Of a stretch of 64,000 nucleotides of DNA, positions 7,951 through 15,993 are shown piece after piece. Below the pieces are notes generated by a model. It had not been told where the DNA came from and searched no databases. It saw only the letters and a list, made by a program, of their open reading frames with translations. Source of the DNA: Firmicutes bacterium CAG:24053_14 (GTDB taxonomy: Bacteria > Bacillota > Clostridia > Oscillospirales > Oscillospiraceae); NCBI GenBank assembly GCA_001916715.1, contig MNSZ01000046.1, positions 1 through 64,000 on the forward strand, given 5' to 3'. Position 1 is the first letter of the stretch. Every line of letters begins with the position of its first letter. Made by a program: the position numbers and the translations under genes.

Positions 7951-8663
7951 TGGCAGCAAAATCACAAAGCCCAAAGTCTGCAAAAGATAAGTTGCAGGAT
8001 GCGATTCGATCTCTTGGCACGACGATGGGGCTGAATAATGCGTTCACCAAATTTCTGGAACTGACCGCCACTGCCTTAGGAGCTGTGCTGGATCCTGTCA
8101 ACGCCAAAGAGCGCAATCAGCAGTATGAGGATGCTCAAAAAGGCTTAAAGCCAGATGAGATATCTGAATTTGCCCGGATGACAGCGCTGATGTGGTTGTC
8201 TGTGCTTGAATATAAGGAAGAGCCTGAAGATATTCTTGGAGATATTTATCACAGCCTGCGCCTCAATAACGAGTGGAATGGGCAGTTCTTTACCCCTGAT
8301 CATGTCGCGAGGCTGATGGCAAAGCTCTCTAACCCCGTTTCTGAGTCAGACAGTGACGAAGGCTATGTGACGATTAACGAACCGACTTGCGGTTCCGGTA
8401 CGATGGTCATTGCGTGCATTTGGGAAATGAAAAAGAGAGGCTTTGATTATCGAAATAAAGCCTTCTTTGTGGCACAGGACATTGATATCCGCTGTGTGTG
8501 GATGGCATATATCCAGCTGACTCTATATCAGATTCCGGCTGTAGTCATTCACAGCAACACACTGACGATGGAAGCTTGGTCATACTGGTATACGCCAAAT
8601 GCCACCCCATACCTTATGGATCATATGAAACCGCAAGGTAATGAGACGGAGGTGGCAGGATGA
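7950..8663 (+). CDS. N6-adenine methylase-like protein without a visible NPPY motif
   Basis: 237 residues from ATG 7950 (coupled to the preceding stop; a GTG one codon earlier is the alternative). An HsdM-like N-terminal helical segment contains the phrase WNGQFFTPDHVARLMAKL, followed by the SAM-binding motif I, NEPTCGSGTMVIA (about residues 146-158), and the motif II region VAQDIDIRCVWMAY. The protein ends soon after, where the catalytic (N/D)PP(Y/F) motif should come; only SNTLTMEAW and PNATPYL are seen. It therefore probably binds SAM but may not methylate DNA. Similar stand-alone proteins occur in clostridial ICEs. No restriction subunit is nearby. Confidence 0.75.
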   Translation: MAAKSQSPKSAKDKLQDAIRSLGTTMGLNNAFTKFLELTATALGAVLDPVNAKERNQQYEDAQKGLKPDEISEFARMTALMWLSVLEYKEEPEDILGDIYHSLRLNNEWNGQFFTPDHVARLMAKLSNPVSESDSDEGYVTINEPTCGSGTMVIACIWEMKKRGFDYRNKAFFVAQDIDIRCVWMAYIQLTLYQIPAVVIHSNTLTMEAWSYWYTPNATPYLMDHMKPQGNETEVAG

Positions 8664-9106
8664 ACCGGGAACCAAATCAAGTTTATCTTGATATACCGCT
8701 TGCATTGGCATACGGTGAAATTTTGGTGTCGGCAGAACTCAAACAATCTGTTTGGGAGCTGAGGCTTACGGGACTGAGGCGGCTGCAGGCGCAGCTTACA
8801 CATTATGAGAGACTTGGGTATAACAGTTCACTTTTAGAAGCAATTTCTGAAAAGAAATCGCAGATGGTTCTGCAGGTTTCTTCCCAGACTGAGCTTGACA
8901 AGGTGATCTGCCCGCGTGCTCCGCATTTTGATGGAAACAAGCTCATTCCGGACAAGTACAGCATTCCCGAGGAAGAACTGATCTGCTGGTGCGAGACATC
9001 TCTGCGAGGGCCGCTCAATGAGTATGGCCAACATCGGTATATGGAAGTCTTTCGGCAGGTATTTCCTGAATACAGCAAAGTAATAGATATGAGGGAAAGC
9101 TTATGA
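8660..9106 (+). CDS. Hypothetical ICE protein
   Basis: 148 residues, overlapping the methylase-like gene at its start and the PP-loop gene at its end by 4 bp each, so all three are translationally coupled. Mostly soluble; the C-terminal third contains YSIPEEELICWCETSLRG and a helical tail. No family recognised. The coupling suggests it works with one of its two neighbours. Confidence 0.7.
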   Translation: MNREPNQVYLDIPLALAYGEILVSAELKQSVWELRLTGLRRLQAQLTHYERLGYNSSLLEAISEKKSQMVLQVSSQTELDKVICPRAPHFDGNKLIPDKYSIPEEELICWCETSLRGPLNEYGQHRYMEVFRQVFPEYSKVIDMRESL

Positions 9107-9951
9107 AGATTTTATCGTTCGGCGCCGGAATGCAGTCAACTGCGCTCGCTCTTATGAGTTGTGAGAATGCGTTCGCAAAAACAGACGGCAAGGAATTACC
9201 TTATCCCCTGGTTCCGATCTACGACATCGTGATTTTTTGCGATTTGGGGTTGGAGCCGGTATGGGTACGCAAGCAGGCGGATTTTGTCCGCAGAGCCTGT
9301 GAAACGGCAGGGATCCAGTACAAAGAACTGGACGCGCCTCTGTATCAGGACCTGATGCGTGATTTTGGAAAGAAGCGTGTTGTCAGTATCCCGTGGTGGA
9401 CGATTGACGAAAAAGGACACAAATCCAAATTTCCACGCAACTGCACGCTCGATTACAAGGTTCAGGTAATTTCAAAGTATGTCCGCTGGGAGCTGCTTGG
9501 ATACCGAAAGCACCAGCGGCTGCGCGATGAGGATAAGAAAGCTCACGAGATGCACTTGGGGTTTAGCTTTGAAGAAAAGAAACGCTGCAAAGAAAGCCCG
9601 AATCCAATGTTCGTAAATAAGTTTCCGCTTGTCGATATGAAGCTGGAGCGTAAAGACAACTACGCTTACATTAAAGATGTGTGGGGACTGGATACGAAGG
9701 CATCTGCTTGCTGCTTCTGTCCGTTTCATCGAAACTACTTCTTTGAGCATCTAAAGCACAATGAGCCGTCAACTTATGGGAAACTGCTCGCTGTGGATAC
9801 ATTGCTTGAGGAGAATTCACCCAAACCGCCGACTGAATCGAAACTGTATATCTCACGGAGCCGGAAACGACTACCGGAGCTCACTGCTGAGGACTGTAAT
9901 GATGCGGAATGTTTTCTGTATCGCGGCAATCCGGTATGGAACGGTTTTTAA
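9103..9951 (+). CDS. PP-loop (PAPS reductase/ATP pyrophosphatase-like) protein
   Basis: 282 residues with an N-terminal nucleotide-binding loop SFGAGMQSTALAL in the position of the PP-loop SGGxxS of the adenine nucleotide alpha-hydrolase superfamily. A later CCFCPFHRNYFFEHL segment gives a cysteine/histidine cluster (around residues 203-215) as in PAPS-reductase-like phage and ICE proteins. It is probably not a sulfate-assimilation enzyme, since no partner genes are present; a nucleic-acid or nucleotide modification role is a guess. DndC-type phosphorothioation is unlikely because no other dnd gene is near. Confidence 0.75.
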   Translation: MKILSFGAGMQSTALALMSCENAFAKTDGKELPYPLVPIYDIVIFCDLGLEPVWVRKQADFVRRACETAGIQYKELDAPLYQDLMRDFGKKRVVSIPWWTIDEKGHKSKFPRNCTLDYKVQVISKYVRWELLGYRKHQRLRDEDKKAHEMHLGFSFEEKKRCKESPNPMFVNKFPLVDMKLERKDNYAYIKDVWGLDTKASACCFCPFHRNYFFEHLKHNEPSTYGKLLAVDTLLEENSPKPPTESKLYISRSRKRLPELTAEDCNDAECFLYRGNPVWNGF

Positions 9952-9965
9952 GGGAGGTGCGAGTG

Positions 9966-10139
9966 ATGGACAAGATCGTCATTGTTGTAGAAAAAGGTAT
10001 GGTGCAGAGCGTTTACGGCACTCACCCATGCCAGACTGACATAGAGATACTTGATCTCGACTGTACGGATCCTGAATTTGAGCATATTTTACAGGATCGC
10101 TTGCAGGAAGTAGAGCAGGTTCTCTGCAAAATTTATTGA
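9966..10139 (+). CDS. Small hypothetical ICE protein
   Basis: 57 residues from ATG 9966, with GGGAGGTG at proper distance. The sequence looks like one small alpha/beta unit (DKIVIVVEKGMVQSVYG), a pattern often seen in small proteins of unknown function in clostridial ICEs. It is followed after 15 nt by the DNA ligase gene. Confidence 0.65.
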   Translation: MDKIVIVVEKGMVQSVYGTHPCQTDIEILDLDCTDPEFEHILQDRLQEVEQVLCKIY

Positions 10140-10154
10140 AAGGAGTTTGCGCCA

Positions 10155-11018
10155 ATGAGTGCGAATAAGTACAAAACCAACCACGAGCGAATGCTCGAAT
10201 TGATTGAAAAACTGAATGAGGCGGATATCGCTTACTACCGGGATGACAATCCTATTATGAGCGACCGTGACTATGACATCCTGATGGATGAACTCAAAGG
10301 GCTGGAAAAGGATACGGGACTGGTGCTCTCGAATTCTCCGACGCAGAAAGTGTCCGGAGAGATTTTGGAGGAACTGACACCGGTCCGTCATACCCGTCCC
10401 ATGCTCTCTGCAGATAAAATCAAGTCCGTGGATGATTTGGCTAAATTCGCAGCCGGCAAAGATGTGCTGCTGTCCTGGAAGATGGACGGTCTGACACTGG
10501 TGCTTCGTTATGAACACGGTCAGCTGGTGCAGGCAATCACTCGGGGGCGTGAAGGTATCATCGGCGAAGATGTCACACATACTGTGCGTATATTTCTCAA
10601 TGTGCCGCTCTCCATACCGACGAAGGAATCTTTTGAGGTGCGTGGTGAAGGCGTCATTTCATGGAAGAACTTCAGAAAGATCAATATGAGTCTGGAGGAT
10701 CCTTATTCCCATCCGAGAAATTACGCTTCTGGCAGTGTGCGCAAGCTGGATGCCAGCGAGGCAAAGAACAGGCTTCTTGAGTTCTGGGCCTTTGATTTGG
10801 TCAGTGACTATTTGGAACCGAAAAGTAAAGCCAGCCAGCAGGAGTTTTTGAAGCACAACGGCTTTTCCGTTGTTCCATATATATACATCAAAGCAGGTAC
10901 AAGCGAGGAGATGATTCGGAATGCCGTTGCGACAATGGCCGAGCAGAAATTGAATTCAATTTCCGCGATGAATTGGAAGAAGTTTTGCTTTGGGCAGCAA
11001 TGCGAAAAAAGGAGGTGA
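10155..11018 (+). pseudogene. ligA: NAD-dependent DNA ligase, C-terminally truncated
   Basis: The N-terminal Ia segment and the adenylation domain are recognisable: SPTQKVSG, the active-site lysine in WKMDGLTL (Lys109), RGEGVI and NPRN-like HPRNYASGS. A complete LigA has about 650-670 residues, with an OB fold, zinc finger, HhH and BRCT domains. Here the homology stops at about residue 262 (base ~10945) and a few unrelated residues (AMNWKKFCFGQQ) lead to a stop. From the same point another frame reads the tail of a different gene that overlaps the recombinase start. A deletion thus fused the two genes. Nick-joining activity is unlikely because the OB domain is missing. Confidence 0.8.
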
Positions 11019-11035
11019 ACAAATATGCCGGATAA
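10946..11035 (+). pseudogene. Orphan 3' tail of a deleted gene, out of frame inside the ligase remnant
   Basis: In the frame starting GAA at 10946 the sequence reads as a well-formed hydrophilic helix (FRDELEEVLLWAAMRKKEV) and stops at TAA 11033-11035, overlapping the recombinase ATG at 11025. This is what the 3' end of a gene translationally coupled to the recombinase looks like. Its 5' part is gone and replaced by ligase sequence in another frame. The gene identity is unknown. Confidence 0.45.
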
Positions 11036-12632
11036 GACGCTCGCATTCTATATCCGTCTGTCAATGGAAGACGGAGACCTAAAAGGCTCGGCGGACAAAA
11101 AGGAAAGTAATAGTATTACCAACCAAAGAAAATTGTTGATGAACTATTATGAGAGCCATCCGGATCTAAAGAAATACCAGATTATTGAGTTTTGTGATGA
11201 TGGTTTCAGCGGCACAAACTTTGATCGCCCGCAATTCACGAGAATGATTGAAATGCTGCGTAACCGAGAAATTGATGCGGTTATGGTAAAAGACCTTTCA
11301 CGGTTCGGACGAGACCATTTAGAGGTCGGCGGGTACTTGGAATTATTGTTCCCCCTGTTCGGAACACGCTTTATTTCCGTCAATGATAATTTCGATACGA
11401 ACGATTATGTCGGGACGACCGGCGGTCTGGAATTGGCAATCCGCAACCTCGTCAATGGAATGTATAGTAAGGATCTTTCGCTGAAAATACGAAGTGCAAA
11501 TCAGGCTCGGCGAAAGCAGGGATTTTATCATTCCTGCGGTCACGCCTTTTATGGCTATCAGCTTGATCCTAAAGATAAGCGCAAACTTATTGTGGACGAG
11601 AATGTCCGTGAGGTCGTAGTCAAGATATTTGACTTGTGTATTGAAGGACGCAGCACTAAGGACATAGCGCAATATCTGAATGACAAAAATATTCTATCGC
11701 CGCGACAGTACAAGCTACAAAATGGAATGTTTTATAACGGCAGAGTGGTTGACAACGAGAGTATTTGGCTGGCTTCCACGATCCGAAAAATTCTCAATGA
11801 TGGAAGATACACAGGCAAGATGATTTCTAACACGAGAGAGATGGTAGGAATACGAACCAATAACAGCCGTGTACTTCCGCGTGAACAGTGGATAGTTGTA
11901 GAAAACACCCACGAGGCCATTATTTCAGAGGAAAAGTTTCAAGCCGCTGCTGCTTCGTTGGCTTCTCGAATCAAAACAGTCAATATGAATACTTCCGGTA
12001 ACAGAGCCGGCAATTTATTTGTTTGCGGCTATTGTGGAAGGAAGCTGCAGAAAGCACCTGCGATTGATACACATCTATTTTGTTTGAAGGCATCCAGTCA
12101 AAACAAAGCGGAATGTGCCGCTATCCACGAAAGTCTGGAAGTACTCCAGGACAAGACGCTGAGTGTTGTGCAGGCAATCGCACGAATTCTGCTGGACAAG
12201 TCTAAGTTTGTGAAAAAATATGATGTCACAGAACAGGCGCAGCTTGAAAGGCTGATCGCAGACATGGAACGCAGACGCAGGCAAATTGCGAATGGAAAAA
12301 GCTCTCTATATGAGGAGTATAGGAATGGGCATATAAGCAGAGAGCGATTCATCAAAATTCAGTCCGATAATAAGGCTGAAGACGAAAGGCTTCAACAGAA
12401 GATCGCAGAAAAGAATGTGCTATTAAATGAGTGTATTCAAAAACAAAAAGCTCTTACTCTTGCAGGGCAGGATGCGGAACGGATTCAGGCTTTGACCGAG
12501 TATCGCCCTGAGGTTATAAGCCGACTGATAGATAAAGTACGAGTATTTGAAGGTGGGCGAATTGAGATTGGACTAAAAAGCAAGTATCTGACAGATATAA
12601 TCGGAGAATGTATTCCGGGGCTTGCTTCGTAA
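11025..12632 (+). CDS. Large serine recombinase (site-specific integrase/excisionase)
   Basis: 535 residues. Resolvase catalytic domain at the N-terminus with YIRLS (nucleophile Ser13) and the conserved VKDLSRFGRDHLE motif; recombinase domain in the middle (GYQLDPKDKRKLIVDE to RYTGKM); a zinc ribbon at about residues 327-365 (FVCGYCGRKL, then two later Cys); then a coiled coil (about 395-480) and a C-terminal tail. This is the TndX/TnpX type that integrates and excises clostridial mobile elements via a 2-bp staggered cut. It sits at the right edge of the AT-rich region, with GGAGGTGA before the ATG. It appears intact, so the right end may still be mobilisable if a left site exists. Confidence 0.93.
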   Translation: MPDKTLAFYIRLSMEDGDLKGSADKKESNSITNQRKLLMNYYESHPDLKKYQIIEFCDDGFSGTNFDRPQFTRMIEMLRNREIDAVMVKDLSRFGRDHLEVGGYLELLFPLFGTRFISVNDNFDTNDYVGTTGGLELAIRNLVNGMYSKDLSLKIRSANQARRKQGFYHSCGHAFYGYQLDPKDKRKLIVDENVREVVVKIFDLCIEGRSTKDIAQYLNDKNILSPRQYKLQNGMFYNGRVVDNESIWLASTIRKILNDGRYTGKMISNTREMVGIRTNNSRVLPREQWIVVENTHEAIISEEKFQAAAASLASRIKTVNMNTSGNRAGNLFVCGYCGRKLQKAPAIDTHLFCLKASSQNKAECAAIHESLEVLQDKTLSVVQAIARILLDKSKFVKKYDVTEQAQLERLIADMERRRRQIANGKSSLYEEYRNGHISRERFIKIQSDNKAEDERLQQKIAEKNVLLNECIQKQKALTLAGQDAERIQALTEYRPEVISRLIDKVRVFEGGRIEIGLKSKYLTDIIGECIPGLAS

Positions 12633-12703
12633 TATGGAAAAAAGAATTCCTGCCGAATTTCGACAGGAAAATAAAAAAATCTTTTAGGGTTTACTTGACA
12701 CAA

Positions 12704-12823
12704 GCAGAGGGCTTAATAAGCGGAACGGCTGCAAAAATGTTCATCATCTCAGGCCCCGTTATAGTCTACGGTATCACCGCCAGCGTGATATACGGGCTGA
12801 TACTTTGCATTTTGGGAGGATAA
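12704..12823 (+). pseudogene. C-terminal remnant of a host membrane-protein gene cut by the element
   Basis: The last about 39 codons (from EGLISGTAAKMF) encode a long hydrophobic stretch and a stop. Codon use and GC content are those of the host genome. Upstream the frame runs into element sequence to an ATG at 12608, which overlaps the recombinase gene. The 5' part of the gene is therefore missing here and presumably lies left of the element, outside the window. I do not recognise the family; a small transport or ATPase membrane subunit is possible. Confidence 0.5.
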
Positions 12824-12825
12824 TT

Positions 12826-12969
12826 ATGAGCAGAAAAAGCAAAAAGCACGGCGCTCTGCCGTCGGGCGAAAACGTCGCGCCGAACGATTATCGCGGCCGC
12901 GAGGGCCATGTCAAGGACGTCCGCCGCGTCAAAGCCCCCGACGGAATATCCGGCGACTGGGGGAAATAA
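12826..12969 (+). CDS. Small basic protein, unknown
   Basis: 47 residues, lysine/arginine-rich at the N-terminus (MSRKSKKHGALPSGENVAP), ending SGDWGK. Starts 3 nt after the stop of the interrupted membrane-protein gene, with GGGAGGA as ribosome site, so both were one operon. Codon use is host-like. Its promoter may have been lost with the insertion. Function unknown. Confidence 0.55.
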   Translation: MSRKSKKHGALPSGENVAPNDYRGREGHVKDVRRVKAPDGISGDWGK

Positions 12970-13013
12970 ACAACAGCAATATGACGACCGCTCATCTTAA
13001 ATTTTTTCAAAAA

Positions 13014-13048
13014 AAATCGTCTCAGGCAATTGTACCTGAGGCGATTTT
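13014..13048. terminator. Bidirectional terminator
   Basis: Stem AAATCGTCTCAGG / CCTGAGGCGATTT with one wobble pair and an 8-nt loop; A-run on the left and T-run on the right serve both the small plus-strand gene and the minus-strand nucleotidyltransferase gene. Confidence 0.85.
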
Positions 13049-13049
13049 A

Positions 13050-13958
13050 TCATTTCCAGAGCTTGTCGGGGTATATGCCGCGCGATTTCATGTCGGCTAT
13101 TGCGAGCTTTACCGAGTCGAGGTCCTCGCGGTAGGTCATGCCGTACCACGTTTCGCTGCAATCGAGTATTTTTACCGTGGCAAGTCCCTCTTTTAGCTGC
13201 TCGTTGGCGACAAAAGGCAGAAAATATTCGCATTTGAGCGGATTTACGGGCAGATTTTTATCCAAAAACGCCGGAAAGCGCGCATTGAGCTGCTCGAGCA
13301 TCATGGGTGAAAATCCCCAGAAGTTCATGGACACGGTCGCATCACCCGACAGCGGAACGAAGGTCTCCCCGTCCTCTGTGTAGGCAGCATCCGCGCCGCG
13401 CTTTTCGATGTGCGTGCGCTCGGTTATATCGACAAGATATCCGTTTTCGATATCGCACACTCCGCGAGCGACCGAGCCGTTTTCGGTGACTGTATTGCGC
13501 AGCCGATAACCGACCATGGCGTACTCGCTCTGCTTCCTGCTGCCGCTGAGGAAACCGTACATTGCCTTGTACGCCCCGGCGCCATAAAAGTCATCGGCGT
13601 TTATGACCGCAAACGGTCCATCCACGACGCCGCGGCAGCAGAGCACCGCGTGTCCCGTGCCCCAGGGCTTTTCTCTTCCTTCGGGAACGGTGTAGCCCTC
13701 GGGCAGTTTGTCGAGCTGCTGATAGACGTATTTTACATCAAAATACTTTTCCATACGGAGGCCGACGGCAGCCTTGAAGCTCTCCTCGATCTCGCGCTTT
13801 ATAATAAACGCGATCTTGCGGAAGCCTGCACGGTAAGCATCAAAAAGCGAAAAATCTATTATCGCATGCCCCTCGGTATCAACGGCGGTTATTTGTTTTA
13901 GTCCGCCGAACCGGCTGCCCATTCCGGCAGCCATTATAACAAGCGTCGGCTCCTTCAT
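13050..13958 (-). CDS. Sugar-phosphate nucleotidyltransferase family protein
   Basis: 302 residues. The N-terminal MAAGMGSRFGGLKQ loop is the NTP-binding motif of the GT-A nucleotidyltransferases, and AVINADDFYG carries the metal-binding Asp. The family transfers an NMP group to a sugar phosphate or similar acceptor. Length and the central PWGTGHAVLC motif match a bacterial group usually annotated only as nucleotidyltransferase. Last gene of a three-gene minus-strand operon with DegV and a hypothetical protein, and followed by a strong terminator. Substrate not assignable. Confidence 0.85.
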   Translation of the reverse strand: MKEPTLVIMAAGMGSRFGGLKQITAVDTEGHAIIDFSLFDAYRAGFRKIAFIIKREIEESFKAAVGLRMEKYFDVKYVYQQLDKLPEGYTVPEGREKPWGTGHAVLCCRGVVDGPFAVINADDFYGAGAYKAMYGFLSGSRKQSEYAMVGYRLRNTVTENGSVARGVCDIENGYLVDITERTHIEKRGADAAYTEDGETFVPLSGDATVSMNFWGFSPMMLEQLNARFPAFLDKNLPVNPLKCEYFLPFVANEQLKEGLATVKILDCSETWYGMTYREDLDSVKLAIADMKSRGIYPDKLWK

Positions 13959-13959
13959 A

Positions 13960-14313
13960 TCACTTACCGCTCAGATCAAGCTCGTTTATGCCCATAGCCA
14001 CGGAAATGCCGCGGATAGCCTCAAAGGTCTTGCTCTGCGCTATCTCCATGCCGGCATTCATTGCCTCTTCCGAGAATTCCTTGACGTCGTCGGGCAGCTT
14101 TATGACGGTCTCTGTGGTGATATCGAACACAAAATACTTATCCTCGGGATCGTGGATAACTATGTTCAGATACAAAAACGCAAAGCCGCTCCACTCCTCG
14201 GGGAGCTTTACGGATACCTTGCCGGTCTGAGTCAGCTGAAGCTCGGCGCCGATGCTCGTGTCAAGCTTGCTTGTGAGGCTGACGGTTTTAAAATCAATGT
14301 AATCAACGTTCAT
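13960..14313 (-). CDS. Hypothetical protein
   Basis: 117 residues, soluble, beta-rich N-terminal half and a helical C-terminal half (FSEEAMNAGMEIAQSKTFEA). Ends one base before the nucleotidyltransferase start and begins 12 bp after the degV stop, so it is cotranscribed with them. A GAGAGGAAA site precedes the ATG. No family recognised. Confidence 0.75.
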   Translation of the reverse strand: MNVDYIDFKTVSLTSKLDTSIGAELQLTQTGKVSVKLPEEWSGFAFLYLNIVIHDPEDKYFVFDITTETVIKLPDDVKEFSEEAMNAGMEIAQSKTFEAIRGISVAMGINELDLSGK

Positions 14314-14325
14314 ATTCTTTTCCTC

Positions 14326-15198
14326 TCAGTTCGTTCTTTTTTTGCCGACGAAAAACGCCGCCATAAGTCCCGGCCCGCAATTTGAGCCGATGGTCGTTCC
14401 GATATAGGTGTAAAACACGTCGCGGAAGCCGAATTCCTTTTTAATATCCTCGCCGAACTGCTCGGCCTCCTCGGCGATGTCCGAGTGGCAGATGTAAAGC
14501 GTCTGGTCCTCGGGATCGACGCACAGCTCGCTTATGATCCTGTGTATACGCTCGATGGTTTTCTTTTTGCCGCGCTCCTTGGCCTGGACGATAAGATGTC
14601 CGTCAAGGTCGAGATTGAGTATCGGCCAGATGTTCAGCGCGTGGGCTATGACCATGCCGGTGCGGCTGACTCTGCCGCTGCGGTAAAGGTAGGTCAGGTC
14701 GCCGGTCGTATAGTAAGTGTTTATATTGCTTTTGACCTTCTCAAGCTGCATCTGGCACTCGTCGGCGTTGCTGCCGCAGTCGCGCAGATCGGCGGCAAGA
14801 ATGGCAAGCATTCCGTAACCTACCGATGCAAGGGTTGAGTCGATAACTCTTATGTCGGCATCCGGATGATCCTGCATAAGCATATCGGCTGCCGAAACGG
14901 CATTGGCCCATGTGCCCGAGATCCCGCTGCCGAGCGCAATGTGAATGATCGGCTGCTTTTTTTCAAGCAGCGGCGTCCAAAATTCCGTGAACTGATACGG
15001 CGTCACCTGGCTCGTTTTCGGAGTGTCGCCTGATCTCATTCCGTCATAAAACGATTTAAGATCCTTGGGGTCCATCGTGTCTGTATAGTTCTTATCTCCG
15101 ATGGCATAATTCATCTTAAGCGGAATTATGCCGCGGCTGCTGCAAAAGCTCAGCGGCAGATCGCAGCCGGAATCCGTCGTTACTATAAAGCTGCCCAT
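14326..15198 (-). CDS. DegV family fatty-acid-binding protein
   Basis: 290 residues with the DegV N-terminal motif VTTDSGCDLPLSF, the central TSQVTPYQF, the ALGSGISGTW loop and the C-terminal GTTIGSNCGPG. DegV/FakB proteins bind a single fatty acid and present it to the kinase FakA for phosphorylation. No fakA lies in the window. First gene of the operon; a Crp/Fnr gene ends 23 bp upstream on the same strand and may be cotranscribed. Confidence 0.92.
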   Translation of the reverse strand: MGSFIVTTDSGCDLPLSFCSSRGIIPLKMNYAIGDKNYTDTMDPKDLKSFYDGMRSGDTPKTSQVTPYQFTEFWTPLLEKKQPIIHIALGSGISGTWANAVSAADMLMQDHPDADIRVIDSTLASVGYGMLAILAADLRDCGSNADECQMQLEKVKSNINTYYTTGDLTYLYRSGRVSRTGMVIAHALNIWPILNLDLDGHLIVQAKERGKKKTIERIHRIISELCVDPEDQTLYICHSDIAEEAEQFGEDIKKEFGFRDVFYTYIGTTIGSNCGPGLMAAFFVGKKRTN

Positions 15199-15221
15199 GT
15201 CTCTATTCCTCCTGTAAAGCT

Positions 15222-15869
15222 CTATATGTTCAGCATATTTATCTTTCTTCCGCTGGAGCTTATGAGCCCCTCCTCGCGCATCAGGCGCAGCTCGCGCATC
15301 AGGCTTGTCCTGTCAACGCACAGATAGTTTGCAAGCTGCGACAGGCTCAGCTCCGTTTCAAAGCTTGTGCTGCCCGTTTTCTCGGCAAGGTATTCAAAAT
15401 AGCTTATAAGCTTCTGCCGGACTGTTTTTTTGCTTATCATGTTGATGCGCAGGGCCATCATCTGCGCCTTTTTAGCCGAAAGTCCAAAAAGGTTTTTGGT
15501 TATCTTCGTATGATGCTCGCATGCATTTGGGCATCTTCCGTAAAGCGTGCTCATTTTGAAAAACATGACGCTGCAGTCGGAATCGGCCTCCGCGACGTAG
15601 CCCAGACCGCTGTACGGCATGGTGAACACCTCGCCGAAGATATCGTTTTCCACGTAGTTTTCAAGCAGCGTATATTCGCCCTCGCTGTCCACGCAGTAAA
15701 GATGCGCCTTGCCCGAAAGAAGAACGCACAGGCTTTTTACCTCCGGCTCGAAAACAAGTATGGTATCGCCCTTTTTGAACTTGCGCACCTCGGGACGGAA
15801 ACAGCTCATCATCGCGTCGATGCTCGCGCATGTTACGCCCTTGAAAAGCTCAACATTCTGAAGCTCCAT
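15222..15869 (-). CDS. Crp/Fnr family transcriptional regulator
   Basis: 215 residues: N-terminal cyclic-nucleotide-binding-like beta barrel (about 1-115) and a C-terminal helix-turn-helix, LSLSQLANYLCVDRTSLMREL, of the Crp type. No FNR-type N-terminal cysteine cluster is seen, although Cys at the N-terminus and a CPNACEHH segment in the middle (about residues 113-120) might bind heme or metal. The gene is divergent from the flavodiiron gene, and a TGTGG-N6-CCACA palindrome lies between the two. Control of nitrosative or oxygen stress defence is likely by context. Confidence 0.88.
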   Translation of the reverse strand: MELQNVELFKGVTCASIDAMMSCFRPEVRKFKKGDTILVFEPEVKSLCVLLSGKAHLYCVDSEGEYTLLENYVENDIFGEVFTMPYSGLGYVAEADSDCSVMFFKMSTLYGRCPNACEHHTKITKNLFGLSAKKAQMMALRINMISKKTVRQKLISYFEYLAEKTGSTSFETELSLSQLANYLCVDRTSLMRELRLMREEGLISSSGRKINMLNI

Positions 15870-15918
15870 TGCTCATTTCACCTCTATAGACGATTTTTGA
15901 ATGATTATATCACACAAT

Positions 15919-15934
15919 TGTGGTATACGCCACA
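15919..15934. promoter_or_regulatory. Crp/Fnr-type operator candidate
   Basis: TGTGG-TATACG-CCACA palindrome in the divergent intergenic region, 50 bp from the regulator start and 60 bp from the flavodiiron start. It resembles the Crp consensus TGTGA-N6-TCACA with a changed inner base. A related dyad is at 18716-18733. Confidence 0.55.
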
Positions 15935-15993
15935 GTTTTTTGCCGTGAAAAAGGATAATATTATATTATAAAAACAAATATGGGAGGTTTACT

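Larger units (their letters stand above)
1..12700. mobile_element. Right part of an ICE-like integrative element, probably decayed
   Basis: The stretch from the window start to about 12.64-12.70 kb is visibly AT-richer than what follows and is built of accessory genes: two ABC cassettes with regulators, tiny ORFs, a methylase-like gene, a PP-loop gene, a DNA ligase fragment, and at its right edge a large serine recombinase. This cargo plus a terminal large serine recombinase is typical of Tn4451/TndX-like and other clostridial integrative elements. The left end lies outside the window. No relaxase, coupling protein, VirB4 or replication initiator is seen in these 12.7 kb, and the ligase gene is truncated, so transfer genes are either further left or lost. 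The exact attachment core was not identified. Confidence 0.75.

Noticed and set aside
7950..8663. Restriction-modification system
   Set aside because: No restriction endonuclease or specificity subunit nearby, and the catalytic methylase motif is not visible.
9103..9951. DndC of a phosphorothioation (Dnd) system
   Set aside because: PP-loop and cysteines fit loosely, but dndA, B, D and E are absent and the context is ICE accessory genes.
12647..12669. Hairpin TTCCTG..CAGGAA after the recombinase as terminator
   Set aside because: The stem is short and is followed by an A-run rather than a T-run on the plus strand; it may instead be part of the attachment region, but this could not be shown.
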